Source: Microbispora hainanensis | GTDB taxonomy: Bacteria > Actinomycetota > Actinomycetes > Streptosporangiales > Streptosporangiaceae | Length of the DNA: 64,000 bases | NCBI RefSeq assembly: GCF_006874475.1 | Contig: NZ_VIRM01000004.1 | Location: forward strand, 1 to 64,000 | Reading direction: 5' to 3' | Shown here: in pieces, positions 8,330 through 16,563 of the stretch | How the letters are laid out: every line of letters starts with the position of its first letter | Position numbering within the stretch: position 1 is the first letter of the stretch | Notes under the pieces: model-generated | Told to the model about the DNA's origin: nothing | The model's database searches: none | The model's input: only the letters and a program-made list of their open reading frames with translations | Position numbers and translations under genes: made by a program

Positions 8330-10262
8330 AACAGTGCGACCACGCGCTGCTCCAGGAGGTGCTGCCGTAGCCGCCGCCCCAGATGACGCACTTGCTCTTC
8401 GCCGGCAGGCGGACCGGCCCGGCGTAGGTCGTGTAGCTGCCGGAGTCGGTCTTCGACGACCCGCCCTGGACCTTGAGCACCGCGCTCATCTTGATCTTCC
8501 CTGGCACGACGTACTTGGACATCGTGATCACACAGTTGTAGCCGTTGGACGCGTTGTAGAGCAGGTATGTCGTCGCCGAGCCGTAGGAGTGCGAGTCGAC
8601 GACGCCGTAGCCGCTCCCGCACACGCCCGCGGCGGTGTACGGGTTGGGCTTGGGTGCCGCGGTCTTCGTCGCAGTGGGCTTGGGCGCCGCGGTGGTCTTC
8701 GTCGCGGTGGGTTTGGGCGCCGCGGTGGTCTTCGACGGCGCGGGGGTGGTCTGGGCGGGCAGCGGGTTGGTCTGCGTCGGCGTGGTGGCCTTGTCGCTGG
8801 GCTTGACCTGGGCCCGGGCCGTGCGGGAGGGCGACGGCCGCGCCTGGCGGGTGCGCGCCGGGGTGGCGCCCGGCTTCGGTGCCACGCTCTGCCGGTGTGC
8901 CGAGGGAGTCGGCGAGGGCTTGCGGTCCTTCGGCCGCGTGGGTTCGGTGACCGGCTCGGACGGCTGCGGGACGGGCACCTCGACGTCCTGGGACTCCGTC
9001 ACGGTGGGCGAGGGGGTGGGGCCGAGGGCGTCCTCGGACGAGATCTGCTGGGCGGACACCCACGTCGGCACGAGGAAGGCCGCCGCCGCGAGGGCCGACA
9101 CCCCGACCGCGGCCGCCGTCCACGTCAGCACCGGCCGCCGTGGTCGCGACCCGTCGGAGCCGGGCCCGCGCCGCGCGGGCGATCCGGGCGGCGCGGGCGC
9201 TCCGGCACCCCGCGACCCGTGTGCATGAGGTCCGGGTGCATGCGGTCCGGGTGCCTGAGGTCCGGGTGCATGAGGTCCGGCCGCGTGCGGTCCCGGTGCG
9301 TGCGGTCCCGGTGCGTGTGGTCCCGGTTGTGTTCCCGGTGCGTGCGGTCCCGGCACGGGAGCGTGGGGTGCGGCGCCCTGCGGTCCCGGTGGGGGCGCCT
9401 GCGGCCCGGTCGCGTACGGTCCCGGCGCCTGCGGGGCGGCGGCGTGCCGTACGGGCACGGTGGGCTGCCCGGTGAGCCGCGCGACCACGTCCTCGGCCGA
9501 GGGACGCAGCGCGGGGTCCTTCGACAGGCACGCGGCGACGATGTCCCGCAGCGGCGCCGCGAGGTCGCCCAGGTCGGGCTGGGCGTTCAGGATCCGGGTG
9601 ATCACCGAGGGGATCGAGTCCGCGCCGAAGGCGGGCCTGCCGGTGGCGGCGAACACCATCGTGACGCCCCAGGCGAACATGTCGGCGGACGCGCCCGCGG
9701 TGCCGCCGGAGAGCACCTCGGGGGCCAGGTAGGCGGGCGTGCCGATGGACGCGCCGGTCGCGGTGGACTGGGGCGAGTCGGGCGCCCTGGCGACCCCGAA
9801 GTCGATGACGACCGGGCCCTCGGGCCCCATCAGGACGTTGGCCGGCTTGAAGTCGCGATGGGTGATGCCCGCCCGGTGGATGGCGGCCAGCGCCGTCGCC
9901 GTGCTGATGGCGAGCCGTTCGAGCGCGGCGCCCCGGCGCGGCCCCTCCCGGTCGACGAGCTGCCGCAGCGAAGGCCCGGGCACGAACTCGCTGACGATGA
10001 ACGGCTGATTGCCGGCGAGGTCGGCGTACAGCACGGGGGCCGTGCAGAAGGGCGCGACCCGCTGCGCCAGCGCGACCTCGCGCAGGAACCGCTCCCGCGC
10101 CTCCGGGTCGGCCGTCAGACGGGTGTGCAGCAACTTGACCGCGACCTGCTCGCCCGCCGGCCCGCGCCCGAGGAAGACGACTCCCTGGCCGCCTTCACCG
10201 AGCCGGTCGACGAGCGTGAACGGGCCCAGGCGGTCGGGATCCCCAGCCTCTAACGCCACCAT
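8325..10262 (-). CDS. Membrane Ser/Thr protein kinase with SapA-like extracellular domain
   Basis: Protein of 645 residues. The kinase domain (about 10-275) has the glycine loop LGEGGQGVVFLG, VAVKLLH, catalytic THRDFKPANVLM, DFGVARA and TPAYLAPE, so it should be active. Then comes a His/Pro/Gly-rich repeat (about 312-350), a membrane helix (about 380-402) and a Thr/Pro/Lys-rich stalk. The extracellular C-terminus (about 540-645) starts CGSGYGVVDSHSYGSA, has NGYNCVITM and TTYAGPVRLPAKSKCVIWGG, and closely resembles Streptomyces spore-associated protein SapA. It probably senses something at the cell surface and signals inward. Its kinase domain is a clear paralogue of the kinase-MFS fusion at 27.9 kb. 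It is monocistronic or leads into the carboxylase operon (126-base gap). Confidence 0.9.
   Translation of the reverse strand: MVALEAGDPDRLGPFTLVDRLGEGGQGVVFLGRGPAGEQVAVKLLHTRLTADPEARERFLREVALAQRVAPFCTAPVLYADLAGNQPFIVSEFVPGPSLRQLVDREGPRRGAALERLAISTATALAAIHRAGITHRDFKPANVLMGPEGPVVIDFGVARAPDSPQSTATGASIGTPAYLAPEVLSGGTAGASADMFAWGVTMVFAATGRPAFGADSIPSVITRILNAQPDLGDLAAPLRDIVAACLSKDPALRPSAEDVVARLTGQPTVPVRHAAAPQAPGPYATGPQAPPPGPQGAAPHAPVPGPHAPGTQPGPHAPGPHAPGPHAAGPHAPGPQAPGPHAPGPHAHGSRGAGAPAPPGSPARRGPGSDGSRPRRPVLTWTAAAVGVSALAAAAFLVPTWVSAQQISSEDALGPTPSPTVTESQDVEVPVPQPSEPVTEPTRPKDRKPSPTPSAHRQSVAPKPGATPARTRQARPSPSRTARAQVKPSDKATTPTQTNPLPAQTTPAPSKTTAAPKPTATKTTAAPKPTATKTAAPKPNPYTAAGVCGSGYGVVDSHSYGSATTYLLYNASNGYNCVITMSKYVVPGKIKMSAVLKVQGGSSKTDSGSYTTYAGPVRLPAKSKCVIWGGGYGSTSWSSAWSHCS
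9221..9325. repeat. 15-base tandem repeat in the kinase linker
   Basis: About seven imperfect copies of GTGCATGAGGTCCGG in tandem, coding in frame for a repeated Pro-His-Ala/Pro-Gly pentapeptide between the kinase domain and the membrane helix. Confidence 0.85.
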
Positions 10263-10312
10263 CGCCCCCGATTACCACGCAAACTGACAATGGCACCAAA
10301 CGCTACCAGTGG

Positions 10313-11653
10313 TCAGATGGCCTTACCGGGGTTGAGGATGTTCAGAGGGTCGAACACCTGCTTGATGCCCCGGTGCAGTTCGGCGGCCACCGGGCCGGTT
10401 TCGAGGCCGAGCCAGCGCTTTTTCAGCAGGCCGACGCCGTGTTCGCCGGTGAGCGTGCCGCCCAGGTCGAGCGCGGCGCGGAAGACCTCGTCGGCCGCGG
10501 CCCAGACCTCGTCCGGCGGCTCGGCGAGGCCGCGGTCGAACACGAACACCGGGTGCACGTTGCCGTCCCCCGCGTGGGCGACGGTCGCGATCAGCACGCC
10601 GTGCCGGGCCGCGGCCTCCTCGATCGCGGTGATCATCTCGGGGAGCACCGAGCGGGGCACGCACACGTCCTCCACGAGGCACTGGCCCAGCCGCTCCTTG
10701 GCCTGGTAGGCCAGGCGCCTGACGCCGATCAGCTCGGCGGCCTCCTCCGGCGTGGACGACACCGCCACGAAAGACGCGGCGCCGCAGAGCGCGGCCATCT
10801 CGTCCGCCGAGCCCTCGGCCTGGGCGATGAGCATCGCCCTGGTGGACGGCTCCAGCCCGATGTTCTTCCAGTCGTCGATGGCCTGCAGCGTCGTGCGGTC
10901 CATGAGTTCGAGCATCGACGGCTGGCAGCCCGCGGCGACGATCGCCGACACGGCCGCGGCGGCGTCGCGCAGCGAGGTGAACTCGGCGGCGACCGTGGCC
11001 AGCTCGCCCGGGGCCCGCCGCAGCCGCACGGTCGCGGCCGTGATCACGCCGAGCGTGCCCTCCGAGCCGACGAACAGGCCGGTCAGGTCATATCCGGCCA
11101 CACCCTTCATGGTGCGGCGGCCGGTGTTCAGCACCCGCCCGTCCGCCAGGACGACCTCGAGCCCCAGCGTCGAGTCGCGGGTCACGCCATACTTCACGCA
11201 CCGCAGGCCGCCCGCGTTGGTCGCCAGGTTGCCGCCGATCGTCGAGATCTCGTACGACGAGGGGTCGGGGGCGTACATCAGGCCGTGCTCGCGGGCCGCC
11301 CGGTCGAGGTCGGCGGTGATGACGCCGGGCTCCACGACCGCGATCTCGTCCTGCGGCGACAGCTCACGGATCGCGGTCATCCGGGCGAGGGACAGGACGA
11401 CGCAGCCGTCGACGGCCGTCGCCCCGCCGGCGAGCCCGGTGCCCGCGCCGCGCGGGACCACCGGCACGCGATGCTGCGTCGCCCAGCGCATCGTGGCCAC
11501 GACGTCGTCGCGCGACTGCGCGAGCACCACGCCGAGCGGCCTGCCCGGCGGCACGAAGGTGCGGTCCCTGGCGTACGAGTCGACGACGTCGGGATCGGTG
11601 AGGACTCGCCCGTCCGGCAGCGCCGCGGCGAGCGCGGAGGTCAGCTCGTTCAC
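10313..11653 (-). CDS. FAD-linked oxidase, GlcD / D-lactate dehydrogenase type
   Basis: Flavoenzyme of 446 residues of the VAO/PCMH family. The FAD-binding domain has VPRGAGTGLAGGA (about residue 50) and STIGGNLATNAGGLRCVKYG; the C-terminal cap ends LTGEHGVGLLKKRWLG and DPLNILNPGKAI, typical for glycolate oxidase subunit GlcD and D-lactate/2-hydroxyacid dehydrogenases. It oxidises a 2-hydroxy acid to the 2-oxo acid, reducing FAD. No GlcE/GlcF partner is adjacent, so it is more likely a single-subunit type. The start is a GTG with no ribosome site; a TAAAGT hexamer ends seven bases upstream, as expected for a leaderless transcript. Confidence 0.9.
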   Translation of the reverse strand: MNELTSALAAALPDGRVLTDPDVVDSYARDRTFVPPGRPLGVVLAQSRDDVVATMRWATQHRVPVVPRGAGTGLAGGATAVDGCVVLSLARMTAIRELSPQDEIAVVEPGVITADLDRAAREHGLMYAPDPSSYEISTIGGNLATNAGGLRCVKYGVTRDSTLGLEVVLADGRVLNTGRRTMKGVAGYDLTGLFVGSEGTLGVITAATVRLRRAPGELATVAAEFTSLRDAAAAVSAIVAAGCQPSMLELMDRTTLQAIDDWKNIGLEPSTRAMLIAQAEGSADEMAALCGAASFVAVSSTPEEAAELIGVRRLAYQAKERLGQCLVEDVCVPRSVLPEMITAIEEAAARHGVLIATVAHAGDGNVHPVFVFDRGLAEPPDEVWAAADEVFRAALDLGGTLTGEHGVGLLKKRWLGLETGPVAAELHRGIKQVFDPLNILNPGKAI

Positions 11654-11659
11654 GTCTGG

Positions 11660-11665
11660 ACTTTA
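11660..11665 (-). promoter_or_regulatory. Predicted -10 element, leaderless glcD-type gene
   Basis: TAAAGT on the minus strand, last T seven bases before the GTG start at 11653, the spacing of a -10 element whose +1 is the start codon. No convincing -35 is visible. Confidence 0.4.
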
Positions 11666-11727
11666 CGGCACAGTTCGGTATCAGGTCCCATCCGGAATTA
11701 TTAACGGTTTTCGGTACAGATCACATT

Positions 11728-11756
11728 TTGACAACCATGCCGGATCGCTCTTTACC
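11728..11756 (+). promoter_or_regulatory. Candidate promoter of the M6 protease gene
   Basis: A perfect TTGACA (11728-11733) lies in an AT-rich patch about 120 bases upstream of the protease start. Seventeen bases further is TTTACC, a weak -10. The -35 is convincing, the -10 is not. Confidence 0.35.
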
Positions 11757-11850
11757 CGCCCTTTACCCCCTCGTTTAAGGTCCCGCATGCGCGCTCATCC
11801 CGGCGCGCTGCGCATGGGTGTCCGGGGAACCCGGACGGGAAGGGATCTCG

Positions 11851-14607
11851 TTGTCCAGAAGAATCCGGCGTCTCGCCGCGATCGTGCCCGCGCTCGGGCT
11901 GGCGGCAGGAGGTCTGGCCGCGGCCGGTGCGGCTGCGGCGCCCACGGCGGGCTATCAGCCCTCCGCCAAGGACCACTACATCAACTACGCGCCACCGCGC
12001 GTCCAGGGCGACTTCACCACCACCGAGGAGAAGGTCCCGTCCCAGGGCGCCAAGCGCACCGCCGCGCTGGCGCGGGCGATCGACCACAAGTTCGCGAGCG
12101 GCAACCCGGTCGCGGCGCGGGTGCTGGCCAAGCACGAGAAGCAGGCGATCAAGACCGGGAAGAACCCCTTCGACTTCATCTACAAGAAGGCGAAGACGAC
12201 CCGGACCGCCAAGCTCCTCACGCTGCTGGTCGAGTTCAACGACCAGGCCAACGACGACTTCTCCGGCTGGTCGCACCCGAGGACGATCGACGACGTCGAC
12301 GACTGCATCACCGAGCCGCCGGGCACCAAGCTGAACGGCCCGCTGCACAACACGATCCCCAACCCCGCCACGGCCGGCGGCGGGGGCAAGGACAACAACT
12401 CCATGTGGGTGGCCGACTTCAACACGGCCCATTACAACAACATGCTCTACACCTCCAAGGGGATCACGACCCGGGTCCGTCCGGACCTGAAGGACCCCCG
12501 GGACGGCAAGAAGGGCATCGACATCTCCGGCTCGACCATGAAGAACATGTACGAGGAGATGTCGAAGGGGGCCTACACCGTCACCGGTCAGGCCGTCGGC
12601 TGGCTCAAGGTGCCGCACTCCGAGGCGTGGTACGGCGCGGGCAAGTGCCACACCTACCCGCAGGACATGACCGGCCACCCGGACAACCCACGCGGCGCCG
12701 CCCAGCTCGCGGTCGACGCGGTCGACGCGCTCGTGAAGTCGAACCCGAACTTCCCGTGGGCCGACTACGACGTCGAGGACACCTCCGACGCCGACGGCGA
12801 CGGCAACTTCGACGAGCCCGACGGCGTCGTCGACCACCTCGTGCTGATCCACGCCGGTGAGGACAAGTCGGGCGGCGGCGGCGCCGAGGGCACGCTCTCC
12901 CTGTGGGCCCACTCCAGCGACGTGGCCGGCGGCTACACGGTGCCGGGCACGAACGTGAAGATCTCCAACTACATCCTCCAGCCCGAGGACGCCGGGGTGG
13001 GCGTGTTCGCCCACGAGTACGGCCACGACCTCGGCCTGCCGGACCTGTACGACACCACCGGCCAGGGCGACTCCGACGTCGACTTCTGGGACCTGATGTC
13101 GAGCGGCTCGCACTCCGGGCCGATCTTCCAGTCCCTGCCCACCCACATGGGCCTGTGGGACAAGTGGGTGCTCGGCTGGGCCAACCCGAAGGTCATCGAG
13201 CCGGGCGGCAAGAACCAGCTCGTGACGGTCGGCCAGACGTCGCGCACGCCGAAGGGCACCGAGGACGGCGTCCGGATCAACCTGCCGGACAAGCAGAACA
13301 TCATGTCCACCCCGCACAGCGGGTCGAACCTGTGGTGGTCCAACAGCGACCAGGACTGGGCCGACAACAAGCTGAGCAGGACCGTCGACGTCCCGGCCGG
13401 GGCGGACGCGAAGTTCTGGTGGTGGAGCGACTGGGGCATCGAGGCCGACTGGGACTTCGGCTTCTTCGAGATCTCCACCGACGGCGGCGCCACCTGGACC
13501 GAGCAGAAGATCTACAACGAGGACGGCAGCCTCGCCACCACCGGCGACGACTACACCGACCCCAACGGCCGCCTGAAGGACTACGGCAACAAGAAGTACG
13601 GCCTCACCGGTGAGAGCGGCGGCTGGCACCACCTGTACGTCGACCTCGCCCCGTTCGCGGGGACGTCCGTCCAGATCCGCCTGCGCTACGCCACGGACGC
13701 GGCGTCCGTGCAGCGCGGCTGGTTCAACGACGACTTCTCGCTGAACAACGGCGCCACCGCGGTCTGGACCGACGACGTCGAGGGCGGCGCCAACGGCTGG
13801 ACGGCCACCACGGGCACGTTCACCGACACCAGCGGCGCCGGCTGGGTCATCCACCCCGGCCAGGAGCAGGCGGCGCAGTACTACCTCGCCGAGTGGCGCA
13901 ACTTCGACGGGTTCGACAAGGGCCTGGAGTACGCCTACGACACGACCTGGTCGCATGACGGCGCCTGGAAGGTCGAGAAGGTCAAGTACAACGCCCCCGG
14001 CCTGCTCGTCTGGTACCGCGACACCTCGGTGTCGAACAACGACGTCTCGGGTCGCACGTTCGACCTGCCGTCGGTGGGCCCGAAGGGCGAGCTGCTCATC
14101 GTGGACTCGCACTTCGACCCGCTGCGCCGTACGGGTGCGGCGGCCGCGCACGACCCGAGCGTGCTGAAGAACCTGCCGTCCCGTCCGCAGTCGTCCAACG
14201 CGGCGTTCAACTTCGCCGGCACCTACCCGTTCAAGGAGTGCGTCGAGGGCGAGCCGTTCACCGAGTACTGCACCTCGTTCGGCAAGCAGGCCGCGGTGAA
14301 GGCGTTCACGGACGCCAAGGGCTGGTACCCCGGCCTGGAGATTCACGACGACGGCAGCCTGTACTACCGCCAGCGTGACTCCTCGGCGGTCGTCCCGTCC
14401 AAGGACAACCAGCCGTACTCGACCAGGATCGTCCACGCGGACGGCACCCCTGCGAAGGAGCTGTACGGCACCGACATCGGCGGACCGATCCTCGGCTCCG
14501 GCAACCCCGGCGACGAGGGCAAGCAGCTCGGCGTGCAGATCAAGCTGATCAGCCCGCTGCCGGCCAACCTGGCCGCGATCATCCAGGTGACCCCGGCCAA
14601 GAAGTAA
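11851..14607 (+). CDS. Secreted immune inhibitor A-like metalloprotease (peptidase M6)
   Basis: Secreted zinc protease of 918 residues. A signal peptide (SRRIRRLAAIVPALGLAAG, cleaved near AAA-APTAG, about residue 30) is followed by a propeptide and the M6 catalytic domain, with zinc motif AHEYGHDLGLPDLYD at about residue 387 (HExxHxxGxxD) and a calcium-type Asp loop DADGDGNFDEPDG. Later parts include two MAM/InhA-like beta-sandwich segments (WWWSDWGIEADWDFGFFEIS and related). Such enzymes degrade extracellular proteins. Start: TTG at 11851 is chosen because GGAAGGGA lies five bases upstream and gives a clean signal peptide; a GTG at 11818 would add 11 residues and has no ribosome site. A strong hairpin follows the stop. 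Confidence 0.92.
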   Translation: MSRRIRRLAAIVPALGLAAGGLAAAGAAAAPTAGYQPSAKDHYINYAPPRVQGDFTTTEEKVPSQGAKRTAALARAIDHKFASGNPVAARVLAKHEKQAIKTGKNPFDFIYKKAKTTRTAKLLTLLVEFNDQANDDFSGWSHPRTIDDVDDCITEPPGTKLNGPLHNTIPNPATAGGGGKDNNSMWVADFNTAHYNNMLYTSKGITTRVRPDLKDPRDGKKGIDISGSTMKNMYEEMSKGAYTVTGQAVGWLKVPHSEAWYGAGKCHTYPQDMTGHPDNPRGAAQLAVDAVDALVKSNPNFPWADYDVEDTSDADGDGNFDEPDGVVDHLVLIHAGEDKSGGGGAEGTLSLWAHSSDVAGGYTVPGTNVKISNYILQPEDAGVGVFAHEYGHDLGLPDLYDTTGQGDSDVDFWDLMSSGSHSGPIFQSLPTHMGLWDKWVLGWANPKVIEPGGKNQLVTVGQTSRTPKGTEDGVRINLPDKQNIMSTPHSGSNLWWSNSDQDWADNKLSRTVDVPAGADAKFWWWSDWGIEADWDFGFFEISTDGGATWTEQKIYNEDGSLATTGDDYTDPNGRLKDYGNKKYGLTGESGGWHHLYVDLAPFAGTSVQIRLRYATDAASVQRGWFNDDFSLNNGATAVWTDDVEGGANGWTATTGTFTDTSGAGWVIHPGQEQAAQYYLAEWRNFDGFDKGLEYAYDTTWSHDGAWKVEKVKYNAPGLLVWYRDTSVSNNDVSGRTFDLPSVGPKGELLIVDSHFDPLRRTGAAAAHDPSVLKNLPSRPQSSNAAFNFAGTYPFKECVEGEPFTEYCTSFGKQAAVKAFTDAKGWYPGLEIHDDGSLYYRQRDSSAVVPSKDNQPYSTRIVHADGTPAKELYGTDIGGPILGSGNPGDEGKQLGVQIKLISPLPANLAAIIQVTPAKK

Positions 14608-14626
14608 CCACCACCAGGTGGTCCCC

Positions 14627-14665
14627 GTGCCCGGCCGCCGTCCGCTCCGGACGGCCGCCGGGCAC
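14627..14665 (+). terminator. Terminator hairpin after the M6 protease gene
   Basis: Inverted repeat with 17-base arms (14627-14643 and 14649-14665), one mismatch and a five-base loop GCTCC. No T tract follows, as is usual in actinomycetes. Confidence 0.8.
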
Positions 14666-14695
14666 ACTCATGCCGGGCACACTCATGCCGGGCAC
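14657..14695. repeat. 15-base tandem repeat downstream of protease terminator
   Basis: GCCGGGCACACTCAT occurs twice in tandem and a third time in part, starting inside the right arm of the terminator. A decayed copy (TTATTGCGGGCAC) follows. Confidence 0.75.
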
Positions 14696-14733
14696 GGTTA
14701 TTGCGGGCACGCGCGCCCGGCCGCGGCGGCCCC

Positions 14734-14739
14734 TAGCAT
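14734..14739 (+). promoter_or_regulatory. Predicted -10 element of leaderless lipid kinase gene
   Basis: TAGCAT, whose last T is exactly seven bases before the GTG at 14746. There is no Shine-Dalgarno sequence, so a leaderless start is inferred. Confidence 0.4.
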
Positions 14740-14745
14740 GTGAGG

Positions 14746-15675
14746 GTGCGGAGCAAGGCGGATCACACGGCGGCCATCCACCGGGAGCGGAAGGCCGCGG
14801 TCGTGGTGAACACCAAGTCACGGCGGGGCCGCCGCCACTACGCCGAGGTGCTGCGGCTGCTGAAGGAGCGGGACTTCCGGCTCACCGGCGTCCACCCCGT
14901 GACCGACCCCTCGCGGCTGCGCGACATCATGACCCGCGCGCTCGACTCCGGCCCCGACCTGCTCGTGGTCGGCGGCGGCGACGGCACGCTGAGCAGCTCG
15001 GTCAGGCACGTGGCGGGCCGCGACGTCGCCCTCGGCGTGCTGCCGCTCGGCACCACCAACAACTTCGCCCGCAGCCTGGGGCTGCCGCTCGACCTGCCCG
15101 GGGCGATCGGCGTGTTCACCGAGGGCAAGGTGGCCGACATCGACCTCGGCATCTGCGGCGACCGGCCCTTCGCCAACCTCGCGAGCTTCGGCGTCTCCGT
15201 CGAGGTGGCGGGCACCGTCAAGCCGTGGCTCAAGCGGATGCTCGGCCGGGCGGCCTACCCGCTGACCGCGATGACGATCCTGCCGCGGCACCGGCCCTTC
15301 CGCGCGTACTTAACCGTGGACGGCAAGCGCCACGAACTGCTGACCCACCAGCTCAACATCGCCAACGGCCGCTTCCACGGCGGCTGGCAGATCGCCAGGG
15401 ACGTCAGCATCGACAACCGCAAGCTGGTGGCCTACCAGCTCGGCTCCGGCAAGCGGCTGCGGCTGCTCGGGGAGACCCTGGTGCGGGCGACCACCGGCAA
15501 GTGGACCAGCCTCGCGGGCGGGCCGTTCGTGACCGGCCAGGAGATACTGCTGGAGACCGACCCGCCGATGGCGGCCGACATCGACGGCGAGGTGCGGCTG
15601 CGCACCCCGCTCATCCTCACGACCGTCCCGAACGGCGTCCGCGTGATGGTCCCCCAGAGCTTCGAGGACACCTGA
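14746..15675 (+). CDS. Diacylglycerol kinase-family lipid kinase
   Basis: Cytoplasmic lipid kinase of 309 residues, DagK/YegS type. The N domain begins AAVVVNTKSRRGRRHY and carries the ATP-binding GGGDGT motif (about residue 75), followed by LPLGTTNNFARSLGLP; the C-terminal beta-sandwich has FASFGVSVEV-like and ADIDGEV segments that contact lipid. It phosphorylates diacylglycerol or a related lipid. The start is GTG at 14746 (or 14740), judged from a -10-like hexamer and lack of a ribosome site. The gene is alone and converges on the SWIM gene. Confidence 0.9.
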   Translation: MRSKADHTAAIHRERKAAVVVNTKSRRGRRHYAEVLRLLKERDFRLTGVHPVTDPSRLRDIMTRALDSGPDLLVVGGGDGTLSSSVRHVAGRDVALGVLPLGTTNNFARSLGLPLDLPGAIGVFTEGKVADIDLGICGDRPFANLASFGVSVEVAGTVKPWLKRMLGRAAYPLTAMTILPRHRPFRAYLTVDGKRHELLTHQLNIANGRFHGGWQIARDVSIDNRKLVAYQLGSGKRLRLLGETLVRATTGKWTSLAGGPFVTGQEILLETDPPMAADIDGEVRLRTPLILTTVPNGVRVMVPQSFEDT

Positions 15676-15678
15676 TCC

Positions 15679-16563
15679 CTACTCGGCCTCCTCGTCTCCC
15701 CAGGCGGCGAGGGTCCGGTATGCGGGTCGCAGCAGGTCGAGCAGCGGGATGTGCCTGGCCTTGACCTGCGGCGGGTCCAGCGCGCGCAGCAGCAGGTCGG
15801 GAGGCGACCCGGGATCGGCCGGCGGGCCGAGGCGGGCCGCCGAGGCGCCGGACTCGTAGAAGTCGCCGATCCGCTCGGCGAACGGGACGTCGGCCACGCC
15901 GAGCAGCCCGGGTGTCCCGCCGCCTTCCGGCTCTGTCTCGCTGTCTTCCGGCTCGCCCGGACTCCGCCCGCCGCCGGTGGCGCGGAGGGCGTCGAGCAGC
16001 GCCTCCCTGGCCATGCCCCGCCAGGCCAGCACCAGGAACGGATCGTCGTCGAACGCCTCGGCCAGCAGGTAGAGCACCGCCGACAGGTGCTTGCACGGAA
16101 AGCCCCAGTCGGGGCAGGAGCAGTCCATGTCCAGGCCGCGCTCGCCGGGGAACAACGGCAGCCCGCACGCCTCGAAGACCTGCTCGATCTCGTGCGGCAT
16201 CTCCCCGGCCAGCAGCTTGGCCCGGTGGAGGGCCTGCGCGGCCAGCGCATCGACCAGCCCCGCCCACTCCCGCTCGCCGTACGCCGTGACGCGCACGCTC
16301 ACGTCGTAAGGGTCCGGCCGCGAGCCCTGCACCCGGGCCTTCACCAGGCCAGGACCGAGGTCGAGGCCGAGCACCTGGCCTCGTCGCGCGTACGCGCGGC
16401 CCCGGCTCAGCCTGCCCGGGTCGCAGACGCGCTCCAGGATGTCGACGAACCGGCGCGACCACCACTGCTCGCCGATGGTCCCCCGCTTCGAGCGGGCCTT
16501 GATGCCGCCCTCGACCCTGATGGGCCGCGCGGCCTCGAACCAGCCGTCCCGCCCGACCGGCAT
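15679..16563 (-). CDS. SWIM zinc-finger protein
   Basis: Protein of 294 residues with a SWIM domain CSCPDWGFPCKHLSAVLYLL (about residue 145), the CxCx(n)CxH zinc ligand pattern. Its N-terminus GGIKARSKRGTIGEQWWSRRF is typical of the actinobacterial SWIM proteins coded next to SNF2 helicases. Its ATG directly abuts the helicase stop codon (no gap), so the two are cotranscribed and probably form a complex or act in the same DNA or RNA transaction. SWIM domains bind nucleic acid or protein. A variable acidic segment (SPGEPEDSETEPEGGG) sits at about 198-213. Confidence 0.9.
   Translation of the reverse strand: MPVGRDGWFEAARPIRVEGGIKARSKRGTIGEQWWSRRFVDILERVCDPGRLSRGRAYARRGQVLGLDLGPGLVKARVQGSRPDPYDVSVRVTAYGEREWAGLVDALAAQALHRAKLLAGEMPHEIEQVFEACGLPLFPGERGLDMDCSCPDWGFPCKHLSAVLYLLAEAFDDDPFLVLAWRGMAREALLDALRATGGGRSPGEPEDSETEPEGGGTPGLLGVADVPFAERIGDFYESGASAARLGPPADPGSPPDLLLRALDPPQVKARHIPLLDLLRPAYRTLAAWGDEEAE

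Noticed and set aside
9221-9325. CRISPR-like regular repeats
   Set aside because: Direct tandem repeats without spacers, within a coding frame. The same holds for 58571-58630.
11752-14667. 971-codon open frame on the minus strand opposite the M6 protease gene
   Set aside because: High-GC shadow frame: composition is Val/Gly/Arg/Asp-rich without any domain, while the plus strand encodes a complete metalloprotease.
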